A DNA stretch of 24,273 bases from a virus. A program made the translations under genes and the position numbers. The stretch spans positions 1 through 24,273 of IMG/VR virus record IMGVR_UViG_3300045421_000592. One strand, written 5' to 3'. The notes below the pieces were generated by a model, which was not told the origin of the DNA, did not search any database, and saw nothing but the letters and a program-made list of their open reading frames with translations. Shown here piece by piece: positions 13,869-19,881 of the stretch; within the stretch, counting starts at the first letter, position 1; the number at the start of each line of letters is the position of its first letter.

Positions 13869-14045
13869 CTACTCTTCCCGAGAAGATACCTCATCCCGCT
13901 GGGACTCGGCAAACAATTCCAATTTTTCCAGGGCGTCAAGACGTCCCATCACGTACTTCCGAACAGTCTTTAGAGCACGAGAAACAAAATACCACGCCAG
14001 AAACATTAGGGCCAGAGCAACCGACAGGAAAAGAAACCGAATCAT
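13869..14045 (-). CDS. Small single-pass membrane protein, 58 aa
   Basis: From the ATG at 14045 the protein begins MIRFLFLSVALALMFLAWYF, one clear membrane helix at residues 2-22, followed by a basic stretch and an acidic cytoplasmic tail. A TTG at 14093 would extend it by 16 residues. No Shine-Dalgarno sequence is evident before either start. It is the last gene of the RNR-containing block. Confidence 0.5.
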   Translation of the reverse strand: MIRFLFLSVALALMFLAWYFVSRALKTVRKYVMGRLDALEKLELFAESQRDEVSSREE

Positions 14046-14101
14046 AGGGCACAAATGTACCAAAACAAGACGTGGACGTTTTGGAAAAAACAAAGGAAAC
14101 T

Positions 14102-14389
14102 TCAGTTGAATGGGGTGACGGCGAGAAGGGCTGGAGAACCTTGCTCTTTGACTATGTCGTTATATTCGCTCCAATCTTCGACCAACTTGTAAGTTGCTTC
14201 GATCACCACGGGTGGATCTACCCGCCTGTAGAGCTCTGTCCCCATGCTGAGGACAAGCCATTCTGGTGACGGGTAGATAATGTCGAGTTTGCGGCCGTCG
14301 TATTTGCCGTCGACGAAACTGACGGTCGCCTGTCTGATTTCGTTCTTCTTTTTGGTGGCGTTCTTGTTCGATTTAGCTTTGGGTGCCAT
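14102..14389 (-). CDS. Hypothetical protein, 95 aa, Lys-rich N-terminus
   Basis: The N-terminus is Lys/Asn-rich (PKAKSNKNATKKKNE). A beta-rich body follows, with FVDGKYDGRKLDIIYPSPEW and YRRVDPPVVIEATYKLVED, possibly a small barrel. The ATG overlaps the end of the upstream membrane gene by 17 nt. No family recognised. Confidence 0.6.
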   Translation of the reverse strand: MAPKAKSNKNATKKKNEIRQATVSFVDGKYDGRKLDIIYPSPEWLVLSMGTELYRRVDPPVVIEATYKLVEDWSEYNDIVKEQGSPALLAVTPFN

Positions 14390-14657
14390 CTTGGTTCAAG
14401 TTTAGGGCTTTTTCCGTGGCGCGAAGTCGCGGCTGAATGGCACGGGTAAGAATGTACTCGATGACGGCGCTTTTCTTTACGGCGTCAGTGAGCCGGTGGT
14501 CGACGTTCCCGTACATGACACGGAGTCTCTGAAGTTCTTCTTTGGTTGCTTTTGTTTGCTGCACGGCCCTGGCTAGCGCATGGCGGACAGTTGCGGCGAC
14601 GACAATTGTCACCAGTGCGTTGATTGCGGCGATTACAAAGATCTCAGCGGCGGTCAT
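14373..14657 (-). CDS. Membrane protein with N-terminal helix and coiled coil, 94 aa
   Basis: The ATG at 14657 overlaps the RNR stop as ATGA; an in-frame ATG at 14684 has GGAGGA directly against it, too close to work well. Residues 4-27 (AEIFVIAAINALVTIVVAAT) form one membrane helix. After it come QQTKATKEELQRLRVMYG and a helical charged tail. This single-helix-plus-coiled-coil build is shared by many phage holin-like or anchoring proteins; the function is not known. Confidence 0.62.
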   Translation of the reverse strand: MTAAEIFVIAAINALVTIVVAATVRHALARAVQQTKATKEELQRLRVMYGNVDHRLTDAVKKSAVIEYILTRAIQPRLRATEKALNLNQDGTQS

Positions 14658-16576
14658 TTGATGGGGCAAGCTCCAGTTGAACATTCCTCCAACGAGAGAT
14701 CACCCCCAAATGATGATTGGTGTAGCTGGATCGAGAAATCAATCTTTGAAAAAAGCTTCTCATACACCTCTTGGGTGATTTCTTCGTACGGAGGCAGCGG
14801 AAAATTGTGTTCTGAGTGTAGCAGGAATGAAACCGACTTTACAGAGTTGTCGTAATTTTTTTCGAGCCACTCCTTGATCGAAGGCAACTCTTCCTTGCGA
14901 TAGTAGACGGTGACCGACACGGCGTTGTCTGCCCACTCGGTCTGCATCTTCTTCACCCACTCAAGTTGTTCGAGTGCGGTCATGTTCGCGGCGAGCACAG
15001 CGCCCTTCGGAGATTCGCATGGGAACTCGACGACGACACGGGTGCGGTCTTCTCTGCCGTCCAGGCCGATGTCCCACACGACTTTGTATCCACGCTTGCG
15101 GAGTGGTTCGAGTAGCGGATCGGCCGAACCGAATCGGACGCGCCGAATGTAGTACTGCGCAAAAGCCGGGTGAATGCCCGGCGTGACACCGGGGAGAAGC
15201 GACAGCGTGCCTGATGGTTGAACCGTGGTGAGGCGCACGGAGATCGGCAGACCGTTCTCTTTGGAGTATTTCTTGTCGAAAGCACGCAGATTCTCGTACG
15301 CCTTCGAGAGCCACATGATTTTCTCTTCGGAGACCTGGAGGATGCCGGTGACGCTCTGGCCGATGCGGGCGTTTTTTCTGACGATGTCGGTCGTTTTGTC
15401 GTACGGGTAACTCATTTGGGTGATCTTCTTCTGCACCTTGTACAGGAGCTCGGAGATTTCGTGGAACTGATCCAATGATTCGACGTTCGGCAGGAAGATC
15501 GTTGACAGGTTGCATGATTCTCCGTCGGCGAGCCCGATTTCGGCGCATGGGTTGAACCCTTCGATGGTTGGGTCTGGCGTCTTCTCGCCCAGGCGCCCGT
15601 ACGCGCGCGCGAGCTTCCGGTTGACGAGACCGTACGGTTCACCCGAACCGTCGTAACCTTTCCAGAGTTCGGTCATTATCTCTTCGTAGGAGTCTGCGTA
15701 GATCGAGTTGTTGCTGTTGGCTCGCCAAGCTGGGACTGTTCCGCTGGACCAATTCTTTGCACGGAGGAACAGAACGTCGTCGGGGTCGCCGATGGCGATC
15801 TGTGCGGAGCGTCGCGACGAGCCGGATACGACGATTCGGCCGATGATGTTGCAAATGTCGAGTACGTCGACCGAGCGCAGCTTTTTGCCTTCGCGTGCTT
15901 GCATGACTTCGCAAATGTCTTCTATCCCATCAATGAGGGCGCCAGGGCCGGATGCGGTGCCACCGAAAGTCTTGAGGACTGCTCCGTATTCGCGGACGAG
16001 GAGGGTCGAGTAGGTGAAGGACTTGCCGGTGTCGAAGTACGACTTCAGTACGGCGTGCAAGAGACGTCGCCATCCCTGGCGGCTGTCGGGAACGATTATG
16101 TCGGCGTCGTTGGTGCGTTCATGGGAGATGGCTACGCCGGGTTTGATTTTGGGCAGCTCATGGATCTTGGATCGCTCCACGGAGAAGCCGACGCCGCCGC
16201 CGAGCATCAGGTAGTCGAACAGGAGTTCGAAGTCTTCGATCTTTTCGATGTTGGTGAAGTAACAGTTGTTCATTGATGCGGCATTGAATTTTTTGACGAG
16301 CGGAGTTCCGAGCTGCCAAAGTGCGCGACCGGAGACGGTGCAGCGAAGGTTGAACATGTGGTCGAAAAGTTTTTGTGCTTCGTCTTCGGTGAAGTCAACC
16401 CCGATCTCGACCGCACCTTCGACGACGCGACTTATGGTGTCGATCCATCCTTCTTGGCCGGTGTCCGTGCTGCGGCTGTAGGTGCGGAGGTAGACAACTT
16501 CGCCGAGACCGCCAAAGCCCCACGGTGCTTGCTTGGATATGTAGGAAGAAACAAATTCTTGACTCAAAATTGTCAT
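14654..16576 (-). CDS. nrdJ: Adenosylcobalamin-dependent (class II) ribonucleotide reductase
   Basis: 640 aa. It reduces ribonucleotides to deoxyribonucleotides using a cobalamin-derived radical; it probably belongs to the monomeric triphosphate reductase (RTPR) type. Visible landmarks: C105 in NNCYF (substrate-site redox Cys), the finger-loop NPCAEIGL at 342-349 with catalytic C344 and E346, C355 in GESCNL (second redox Cys), PSGTLSLLPGVTPGIHP, and a C-terminal redox pair CSTGAC at 632-637. It is somewhat shorter than the 739-aa Lactobacillus leichmannii enzyme. GAGGA lies 7 nt before the ATG. No cobalamin riboswitch fits in the 63-bp upstream gap. It should supply dNTPs for phage DNA synthesis in a B12-containing host. 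Confidence 0.93.
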   Translation of the reverse strand: MTILSQEFVSSYISKQAPWGFGGLGEVVYLRTYSRSTDTGQEGWIDTISRVVEGAVEIGVDFTEDEAQKLFDHMFNLRCTVSGRALWQLGTPLVKKFNAASMNNCYFTNIEKIEDFELLFDYLMLGGGVGFSVERSKIHELPKIKPGVAISHERTNDADIIVPDSRQGWRRLLHAVLKSYFDTGKSFTYSTLLVREYGAVLKTFGGTASGPGALIDGIEDICEVMQAREGKKLRSVDVLDICNIIGRIVVSGSSRRSAQIAIGDPDDVLFLRAKNWSSGTVPAWRANSNNSIYADSYEEIMTELWKGYDGSGEPYGLVNRKLARAYGRLGEKTPDPTIEGFNPCAEIGLADGESCNLSTIFLPNVESLDQFHEISELLYKVQKKITQMSYPYDKTTDIVRKNARIGQSVTGILQVSEEKIMWLSKAYENLRAFDKKYSKENGLPISVRLTTVQPSGTLSLLPGVTPGIHPAFAQYYIRRVRFGSADPLLEPLRKRGYKVVWDIGLDGREDRTRVVVEFPCESPKGAVLAANMTALEQLEWVKKMQTEWADNAVSVTVYYRKEELPSIKEWLEKNYDNSVKSVSFLLHSEHNFPLPPYEEITQEVYEKLFSKIDFSIQLHQSSFGGDLSLEECSTGACPIK

Positions 16577-16618
16577 GTGACATCCTCTTGTGCGATGCTC
16601 AGAGAGTACATTCTAAAA

Positions 16619-16641
16619 GACAGAAACCTTTTCGTCCTGTC
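16619..16641 (-). terminator. Candidate attenuator/terminator upstream of the RNR gene
   Basis: On the minus strand GACAGGA pairs with TTCTGTC-type bases (seven pairs including one G-U) around an A-rich loop and is followed by TTTT. It overlaps the stop of the 16640-16966 gene. On the plus strand the same hairpin is followed by six Ts, so it could work both ways. As an internal site it may lower RNR expression relative to the SSB-proximal genes. Confidence 0.4.
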
Positions 16642-16966
16642 AATTTTTTGAAATGCCGAGCTCCCTGGCGCGATCCAACGTCACATACGAGCCCTTCCTA
16701 TGGATAAGCACACGGGTGGTTGTGTATGGCGTGATCTGGCGGTTTTCGTAAATGTCCTCTTCAACCAGGATCATTTTTTGGTCTTTCAATGAAGTTGATT
16801 GAAAATTTTCGCCGATGATGTGATCAGGCTTGACAATGTTTTCATCCGTGCAATCGCCGGTCGGATGTCCGCAGACCGGGCATGGCTGTCTTTGTGCTCT
16901 TAGGATTTCGAATTCGCCGAACAACCGGTCTCTGTTGTGAAACGGATGGTCGTATGTGTCACTCAT
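16640..16966 (-). CDS. Conserved actinophage protein with CPVCGHPTGDC motif
   Basis: 108 aa from the ATG at 16966, which overlaps the upstream stop by 8 nt; a Met at 17053 would overlap it by 95 nt. Near residue 29 it has CPVCGHPTGDC, a compact zinc knuckle. Its C-terminus (TTRVLIHRKGSYVTLDRARELG) looks like a small beta-sheet plus helix ending that recurs in actinophage hypotheticals. Role unknown. Confidence 0.7.
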   Translation of the reverse strand: MSDTYDHPFHNRDRLFGEFEILRAQRQPCPVCGHPTGDCTDENIVKPDHIIGENFQSTSLKDQKMILVEEDIYENRQITPYTTTRVLIHRKGSYVTLDRARELGISKN

Positions 16967-17420
16967 CGGATCCCGCAACCTTGATTGAGTCAAGACGCTC
17001 GCTGTCGGTGATGACGTGCAGGCCGTCGTTGCGGTCGATGAAAAACCAGTCAAGAGTGGTCAACGCCATGTCTTCGACCACGGACAGCAGGGCGTCGTCG
17101 ATGTTGATCATTGACAAAAAAGAAATGTCTACGTCCATACGGCCGCCTTCACCGGAACGCACGAAACGCAAGCAGATGTTTCCGTTTTCTGCCGAGAGGA
17201 ATCCGAGCATTCCCTCAAACCCATCGAGGGTGATTTTCCGTGCTGTTGCTTTGGGTGAAATGAATTTGAATGTTCTGGAGAAATCGTTCAGCCATTTACG
17301 CAGTTGGCGCACGGAGTCAATCTTTTTGTTGGTGTCACCGGTGATCATGAGATGGCCGGTGTACGGGGGAATGGACGCGATTTGGATTTTGTCCCCGAAC
17401 ATCTTGAGGTGGTACTTCAT
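16959..17420 (-). CDS. Hypothetical protein, 153 aa
   Basis: The ATG at 17420 has GGAGG 4 nt upstream; an earlier in-frame start at 17441 lacks a site. The product is a mixed alpha/beta protein (KYHLKMFGDKIQIASIPPYT; later ITLDGFEGMLGFLS) without Cys, membrane or signal features. No family recognised. It lies between the membrane micropeptide and the CPVCG protein in the same transcript. Confidence 0.68.
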   Translation of the reverse strand: MKYHLKMFGDKIQIASIPPYTGHLMITGDTNKKIDSVRQLRKWLNDFSRTFKFISPKATARKITLDGFEGMLGFLSAENGNICLRFVRSGEGGRMDVDISFLSMINIDDALLSVVEDMALTTLDWFFIDRNDGLHVITDSERLDSIKVAGSDE

Positions 17421-17468
17421 TGGACCTCCACGGCTTTCCACGAACGACTCGGACAGGTTATCTCACCG

Positions 17469-17564
17469 TCACGGCCAGTCACGAGGGTCACGCGCCTTCA
17501 CAAGAGTCCAAAAGAGGCCTACGATTAGAAGAAAGACGATGCCACGGAACAGCCAGTCGGTCAT
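17469..17564 (-). CDS. 31-aa membrane micropeptide
   Basis: An ATG at 17564 overlaps the lysozyme-like stop as ATGA and is preceded by AAGGAAG 4-5 nt upstream, an excellent start context. The peptide MTDWLFRGIVFLLIVGLFWT continues with LVKARDPRDWP: a single membrane helix of about 17 residues with a positive C-terminal side. The adjacency to a secreted lysozyme-like enzyme suggests a lysis or secretion helper such as a minimal holin or pinholin-like peptide (inference). Confidence 0.62.
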   Translation of the reverse strand: MTDWLFRGIVFLLIVGLFWTLVKARDPRDWP

Positions 17565-18193
17565 TGGTCTTCCTTTCTCGGACATCTGGATTTGTCCCAT
17601 GAGCACGGGTCCCACGGCGACCATCCTGAAATGTCATAAAGAATTTTAGCGGCTTTGAGGTTGTTGAGGGGATCAAGAAGCGGTTCCTGTGTGCAAACTT
17701 GCATTTGGCGGCAGACCGCTGCCCATTTGTTGCGCTTCGTGTTGTAGTTGACGCCGTTGATTTGCATCAGCCCGGTATCGGAGCGGTGGTTCCATTCGGA
17801 GACCCCGGTGATGATGCAGTTTTTGTCAACGACGTCGCCGCCCTTTCGGTTGGGGCAGCCCCCTGATTCCCGGAGGATGATTTGACCGAGCTTTTGCCAG
17901 GTGCCTTCCGGCCAGCCCGCCTGGGCAGCGAGCGCCGGTAGCCAGGAGATGTCGCCGTGGGAAAAAGTGATGCCGTAGTGCTCCACCTCGTTCATGGGGA
18001 CCGTGACCTTGGGGGTCGAGTGTTCGACTTTTTCTGGCAGGTAGGTGAGCTTCTTGAAATCGGTGGGTCGAATTATGGTTACGGGCGTACTTGGGGGAGG
18101 GGCTTCGACACTCCTGGCGGGGTGGAGAGTTCCACCGACCACCGCGGTCATGGAAACCATCCAACTGGCTAGGTATCGAAGCAGCGGATTCAA
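17561..18193 (-). CDS. Secreted lysozyme-like / transglycosylase (SLT) domain protein
   Basis: 210 aa from a TTG at 18193 that overlaps the stop of the 30-aa ORF (TTGA); Met12 (18160) is an alternative start. Residues 1-22 form a signal or anchor helix. A Pro/Thr linker leads to a catalytic domain from about 74. There IILRESGG puts a Glu at 109 in the position of the lysozyme-superfamily acid, SDTGLMQING at 138-147 is the usual 'G-L-M-Q-I' motif, and LDPLNNLKAAKILYD near 183 matches the final helix. It should cleave peptidoglycan glycan strands outside the membrane. It could be an endolysin or an entry enzyme; the signal favours secretion. Confidence 0.8.
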   Translation of the reverse strand: MNPLLRYLASWMVSMTAVVGGTLHPARSVEAPPPSTPVTIIRPTDFKKLTYLPEKVEHSTPKVTVPMNEVEHYGITFSHGDISWLPALAAQAGWPEGTWQKLGQIILRESGGCPNRKGGDVVDKNCIITGVSEWNHRSDTGLMQINGVNYNTKRNKWAAVCRQMQVCTQEPLLDPLNNLKAAKILYDISGWSPWDPCSWDKSRCPRKEDQ

Positions 18194-18282
18194 CGTTTAC
18201 CCGCCCGCGACGGCCGATCAGACAACCAACCGGCATCGCAGCCTTGTTGGGATAAAGCATCACCAATCTCAAAGGGCTTCAT
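18190..18282 (-). CDS. 30-aa ORF before the lysozyme-like gene
   Basis: The ATG at 18282 follows AGGAGG (gap 3), the strongest ribosome site in this block. The peptide is MKPFEIGDALSQQGCDAGWL plus SDRPSRAGKR, hydrophilic, without a membrane helix. Its TGA overlaps the TTG start of the lysozyme-like gene, so it may act as a leader that couples translation of the weak TTG. Product function, if any, unknown. Confidence 0.5.
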   Translation of the reverse strand: MKPFEIGDALSQQGCDAGWLSDRPSRAGKR

Positions 18283-18420
18283 AATCCTCCTGGATGGGTT
18301 CTGTGCTAATGAACTAGGCGGGCACCGTATTCAGGAGTGGAGCCCTATTTGATTAGTAGACAAGTTTACCAGCCAAGATAAACAAAAAGCAAACACGCAT
18401 TACAACCCTTGCGGGGATTG

Positions 18421-18470
18421 GGTTTGGCCGCGGTACGACCTCGCGGGATTCGTTTTACCGCGGCCAAACC
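18421..18470. repeat. 15-bp perfect inverted repeat (strong stem-loop)
   Basis: GGTTTGGCCGCGGTA at 18421-18435 is the exact reverse complement of TACCGCGGCCAAACC at 18456-18470, around a 20-nt spacer that can pair further (CGA with TCG). It stands out in an AT-rich, gene-poor 200-bp gap between the SSB-linked micropeptide and the lysozyme leader ORF. There is no U-tract on either side. It could terminate most SSB transcripts, as actinobacterial terminators often lack U-tails, or be a replication or packaging structure. Confidence 0.75.
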
Positions 18471-18483
18471 ACAACTGGTCGGA

Positions 18484-18576
18484 TCAGTTGTCGGAATCAA
18501 ACTTGGTAGCGAGATACAGGGTGACGCCCAGAACGGCAACCAACCCCGCTGTGAAGAAAACGTCAAACCAAGTCAT
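18484..18576 (-). CDS. 30-aa membrane micropeptide downstream of SSB
   Basis: The ATG at 18576 lies 17 nt after the SSB stop. The peptide MTWFDVFFTAGLVAVLGVTL ending YLATKFDSDN has one helix at about residues 5-23 with an acidic tail. No strong Shine-Dalgarno sequence is seen. A small hairpin (AGCCGTT/AACGGCT at 18588-18604) covers the SSB stop just before it and could affect coupling. Function unknown; its similarity in design to the 17469-17564 peptide is notable. Confidence 0.5.
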   Translation of the reverse strand: MTWFDVFFTAGLVAVLGVTLYLATKFDSDN

Positions 18577-18593
18577 GATTCAGACCAAGCCGT

Positions 18594-19109
18594 TCAGAAC
18601 GGCTCGTCTTGTTCCAATTCTTCACGACTGGTGGCTGGCTTACGGGCGCCCGCCGCAGCTGGTACACGCCCCTGGGATGCCCGTGAGACGGCTCCAGAAG
18701 CCCTAGGAGCGCCCTGGGAGCGTGTTGCGGGCTTGGACTGCCCTTCGCCGCCCTCGGTGCGCTTACGGCGCACGTAGGACTCGATTTGGGAGACAGCCAC
18801 GGCGACGTCGTCGGCGACGAGCACGATCTTGGATCGCTTTTGTCCTGACTCTTTGTCTTCCCAGGTCTGTTGTTCGATGCGGCCGGTGACGCTGACGCGA
18901 GAACCCTTTTCGAGGACGCGGGCGATGTCTTCGGCAAGGTAACGCCAGGAGTAGCAGTCAAGGAAGCTGGTCTGCTCCTGTTTTTCGCCCTTGCTGTCGG
19001 TCCATGTGCGGTTGATCGCCACGGTGAAACTGGTCTTGACGGTTCCCGAGTCGAAATACTTGATTTCTGGATCTGCGACGAGATTCCCGACGACGGTTGT
19101 GTTGTTCAT
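18594..19109 (-). CDS. ssb: Single-stranded DNA-binding protein
   Basis: 171 aa from the ATG at 19109 (MNNTTVVGNLVADPEIKYFD), the classic SSB OB-fold start. It is followed by KTSFTVAINRTW, a TSFLDCYSWRYLAEDIARVL segment and GRIEQQTWEDKESGQ, covering residues 1-112. The tail is Ala/Arg/Gln-rich with the acidic tip EQDEPF, which in SSBs recruits partner proteins. It coats ssDNA at the phage fork. Purine-rich GAGCAAGAAAT precedes the ATG, and the leader shares a 20-bp element with the 23494-23748 gene. A longer in-frame start at 19190 would overlap the promoter and is rejected. Confidence 0.95.
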   Translation of the reverse strand: MNNTTVVGNLVADPEIKYFDSGTVKTSFTVAINRTWTDSKGEKQEQTSFLDCYSWRYLAEDIARVLEKGSRVSVTGRIEQQTWEDKESGQKRSKIVLVADDVAVAVSQIESYVRRKRTEGGEGQSKPATRSQGAPRASGAVSRASQGRVPAAAGARKPATSREELEQDEPF

Positions 19110-19119
19110 GATTTCTTGC

Positions 19120-19139
19120 TCTTTCTCTGCTGATTGTTG
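19120..19139 (-). promoter_or_regulatory. Shared leader element, copy 1 (ssb leader)
   Basis: TCTTTCTCTGCTGATTGTTG on the plus strand matches 23751-23770 at 18 of 20 positions. It lies 10 nt before the ssb ATG and overlaps its purine-rich ribosome site. An 11-bp word TCTACTGATGT next to it (19145-19155) recurs in inverted orientation at 23773-23783. Confidence 0.6.
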
Positions 19140-19171
19140 GCGCTGTCTACTGATGTTGACAACTTGGTTCA

Positions 19172-19200
19172 ACACTACCACGCCCCCCAATTGATGTCAA
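19172..19200 (-). promoter_or_regulatory. Promoter of ssb
   Basis: On the minus strand a perfect TTGACA (19200-19195) and TAGTGT (19177-19172) are separated by exactly 17 bp. Just downstream GTTGA/TCAAC arms (spacer 9) at 19155-19173 cover the expected transcription start and could be an operator. Confidence 0.68.
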
Positions 19201-19217
19201 GCGGCTAAGGTGAAGAA

Positions 19218-19472
19218 ATGGCAACACTCGATCCGGCGGTAGCAAGACTAAAAATCCTGGAAGCTCTGAAAGAAGAGTTCATGGACATCCTCGATGACGG
19301 CGAAGTGCCCGTTGCGGAACTAGCCAAGCTGAATTCGGAAATGACCGACTTTTCGGCCGACATTTTGGATGCGTTCCGGCTTGAGGTTATTGCTGTCCGA
19401 GGGGACGACGAATTCGATGTTCGTCTTCGGATTCCAAAATACGACGATTCTCCCGAAGGAGACGCTGCATAG
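19218..19472 (+). CDS. Acidic hypothetical protein, 84 aa
   Basis: The ATG at 19218 follows AAGGTGAAGAA. The protein is very acidic (EALKEEFMDILDDGEVPVAE) and helical with a short beta-hairpin end (DEFDVRLRIPKYDD). It is divergent from ssb, sharing a 108-bp gap. The last 86 bp overlap, on the opposite strand, the end of the 19387-19881 gene. No family recognised. Confidence 0.65.
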   Translation: MATLDPAVARLKILEALKEEFMDILDDGEVPVAELAKLNSEMTDFSADILDAFRLEVIAVRGDDEFDVRLRIPKYDDSPEGDAA

Positions 19473-19881
19473 TTTCGTTGTCGAGCCAAACGGTGGCTCC
19501 CCCAACGGAAATTTCACCATTCTCGTTGTCGACGTAAACAATCGAGATCATCTCGTTGGGAATCTTGAACACGGATGCGAGATCGGCAATGATGCGAGCC
19601 GAGCTCATCTCGTCGCTGACAACCTCCGATCCAAAAATATCGATGTCTTCCGGCACCTGCGGAATCGGTTTGGTTGGTGCAAGCTCGCCGAATTCTTTTT
19701 TTGCCTGGATCGCCACGGCACACAAAGTGCAGGCGATATATTTTGCGGTGGCTTTCCGCTTTCTTTTTTCTACATGGCCGCAAAACAGCCGGTGCTGATA
19801 CTCGACTGCGCCATATGATCCGATTCGGGTTATTTCCAAAACTTCTCGCTGTGGAGCCGCCTTGAGGTTGATGTCAGGCAT
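19387..19881 (-). CDS. Hypothetical phage protein with a CGH/CTLC site, 164 aa
   Basis: The ATG overlaps the stop of the SNF2 gene by 8 nt. The start MPDINLKAAPQREVLEITRI leads to LFCGHVEKRKRKATAKYIAC and a TLC, so Cys33-x-His and C-x2-C are spaced to hold one zinc. The C-terminal half is acidic then basic (RLLRENRRILESEDEHRIRR). The last 86 bp overlap the convergent 19218-19472 gene. The basic zinc region suggests nucleic-acid binding alongside the helicase (inference). Confidence 0.65.
   Translation of the reverse strand: MPDINLKAAPQREVLEITRIGSYGAVEYQHRLFCGHVEKRKRKATAKYIACTLCAVAIQAKKEFGELAPTKPIPQVPEDIDIFGSEVVSDEMSSARIIADLASVFKIPNEMISIVYVDNENGEISVGGATVWLDNETMQRLLRENRRILESEDEHRIRRPLGQQ

Noticed and set aside
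16577-16639. Cobalamin riboswitch upstream of the class II RNR
   Set aside because: The gap is only 63 bp, and I see no B12-box-like sequence; only a terminator-like hairpin is present.
18353-18400. 15-aa hydrophobic minus-strand frame (MRVCFLFILAGKLVY)
   Set aside because: AAGGG lies upstream, but it is not coupled to any neighbour and is too short to separate from chance.
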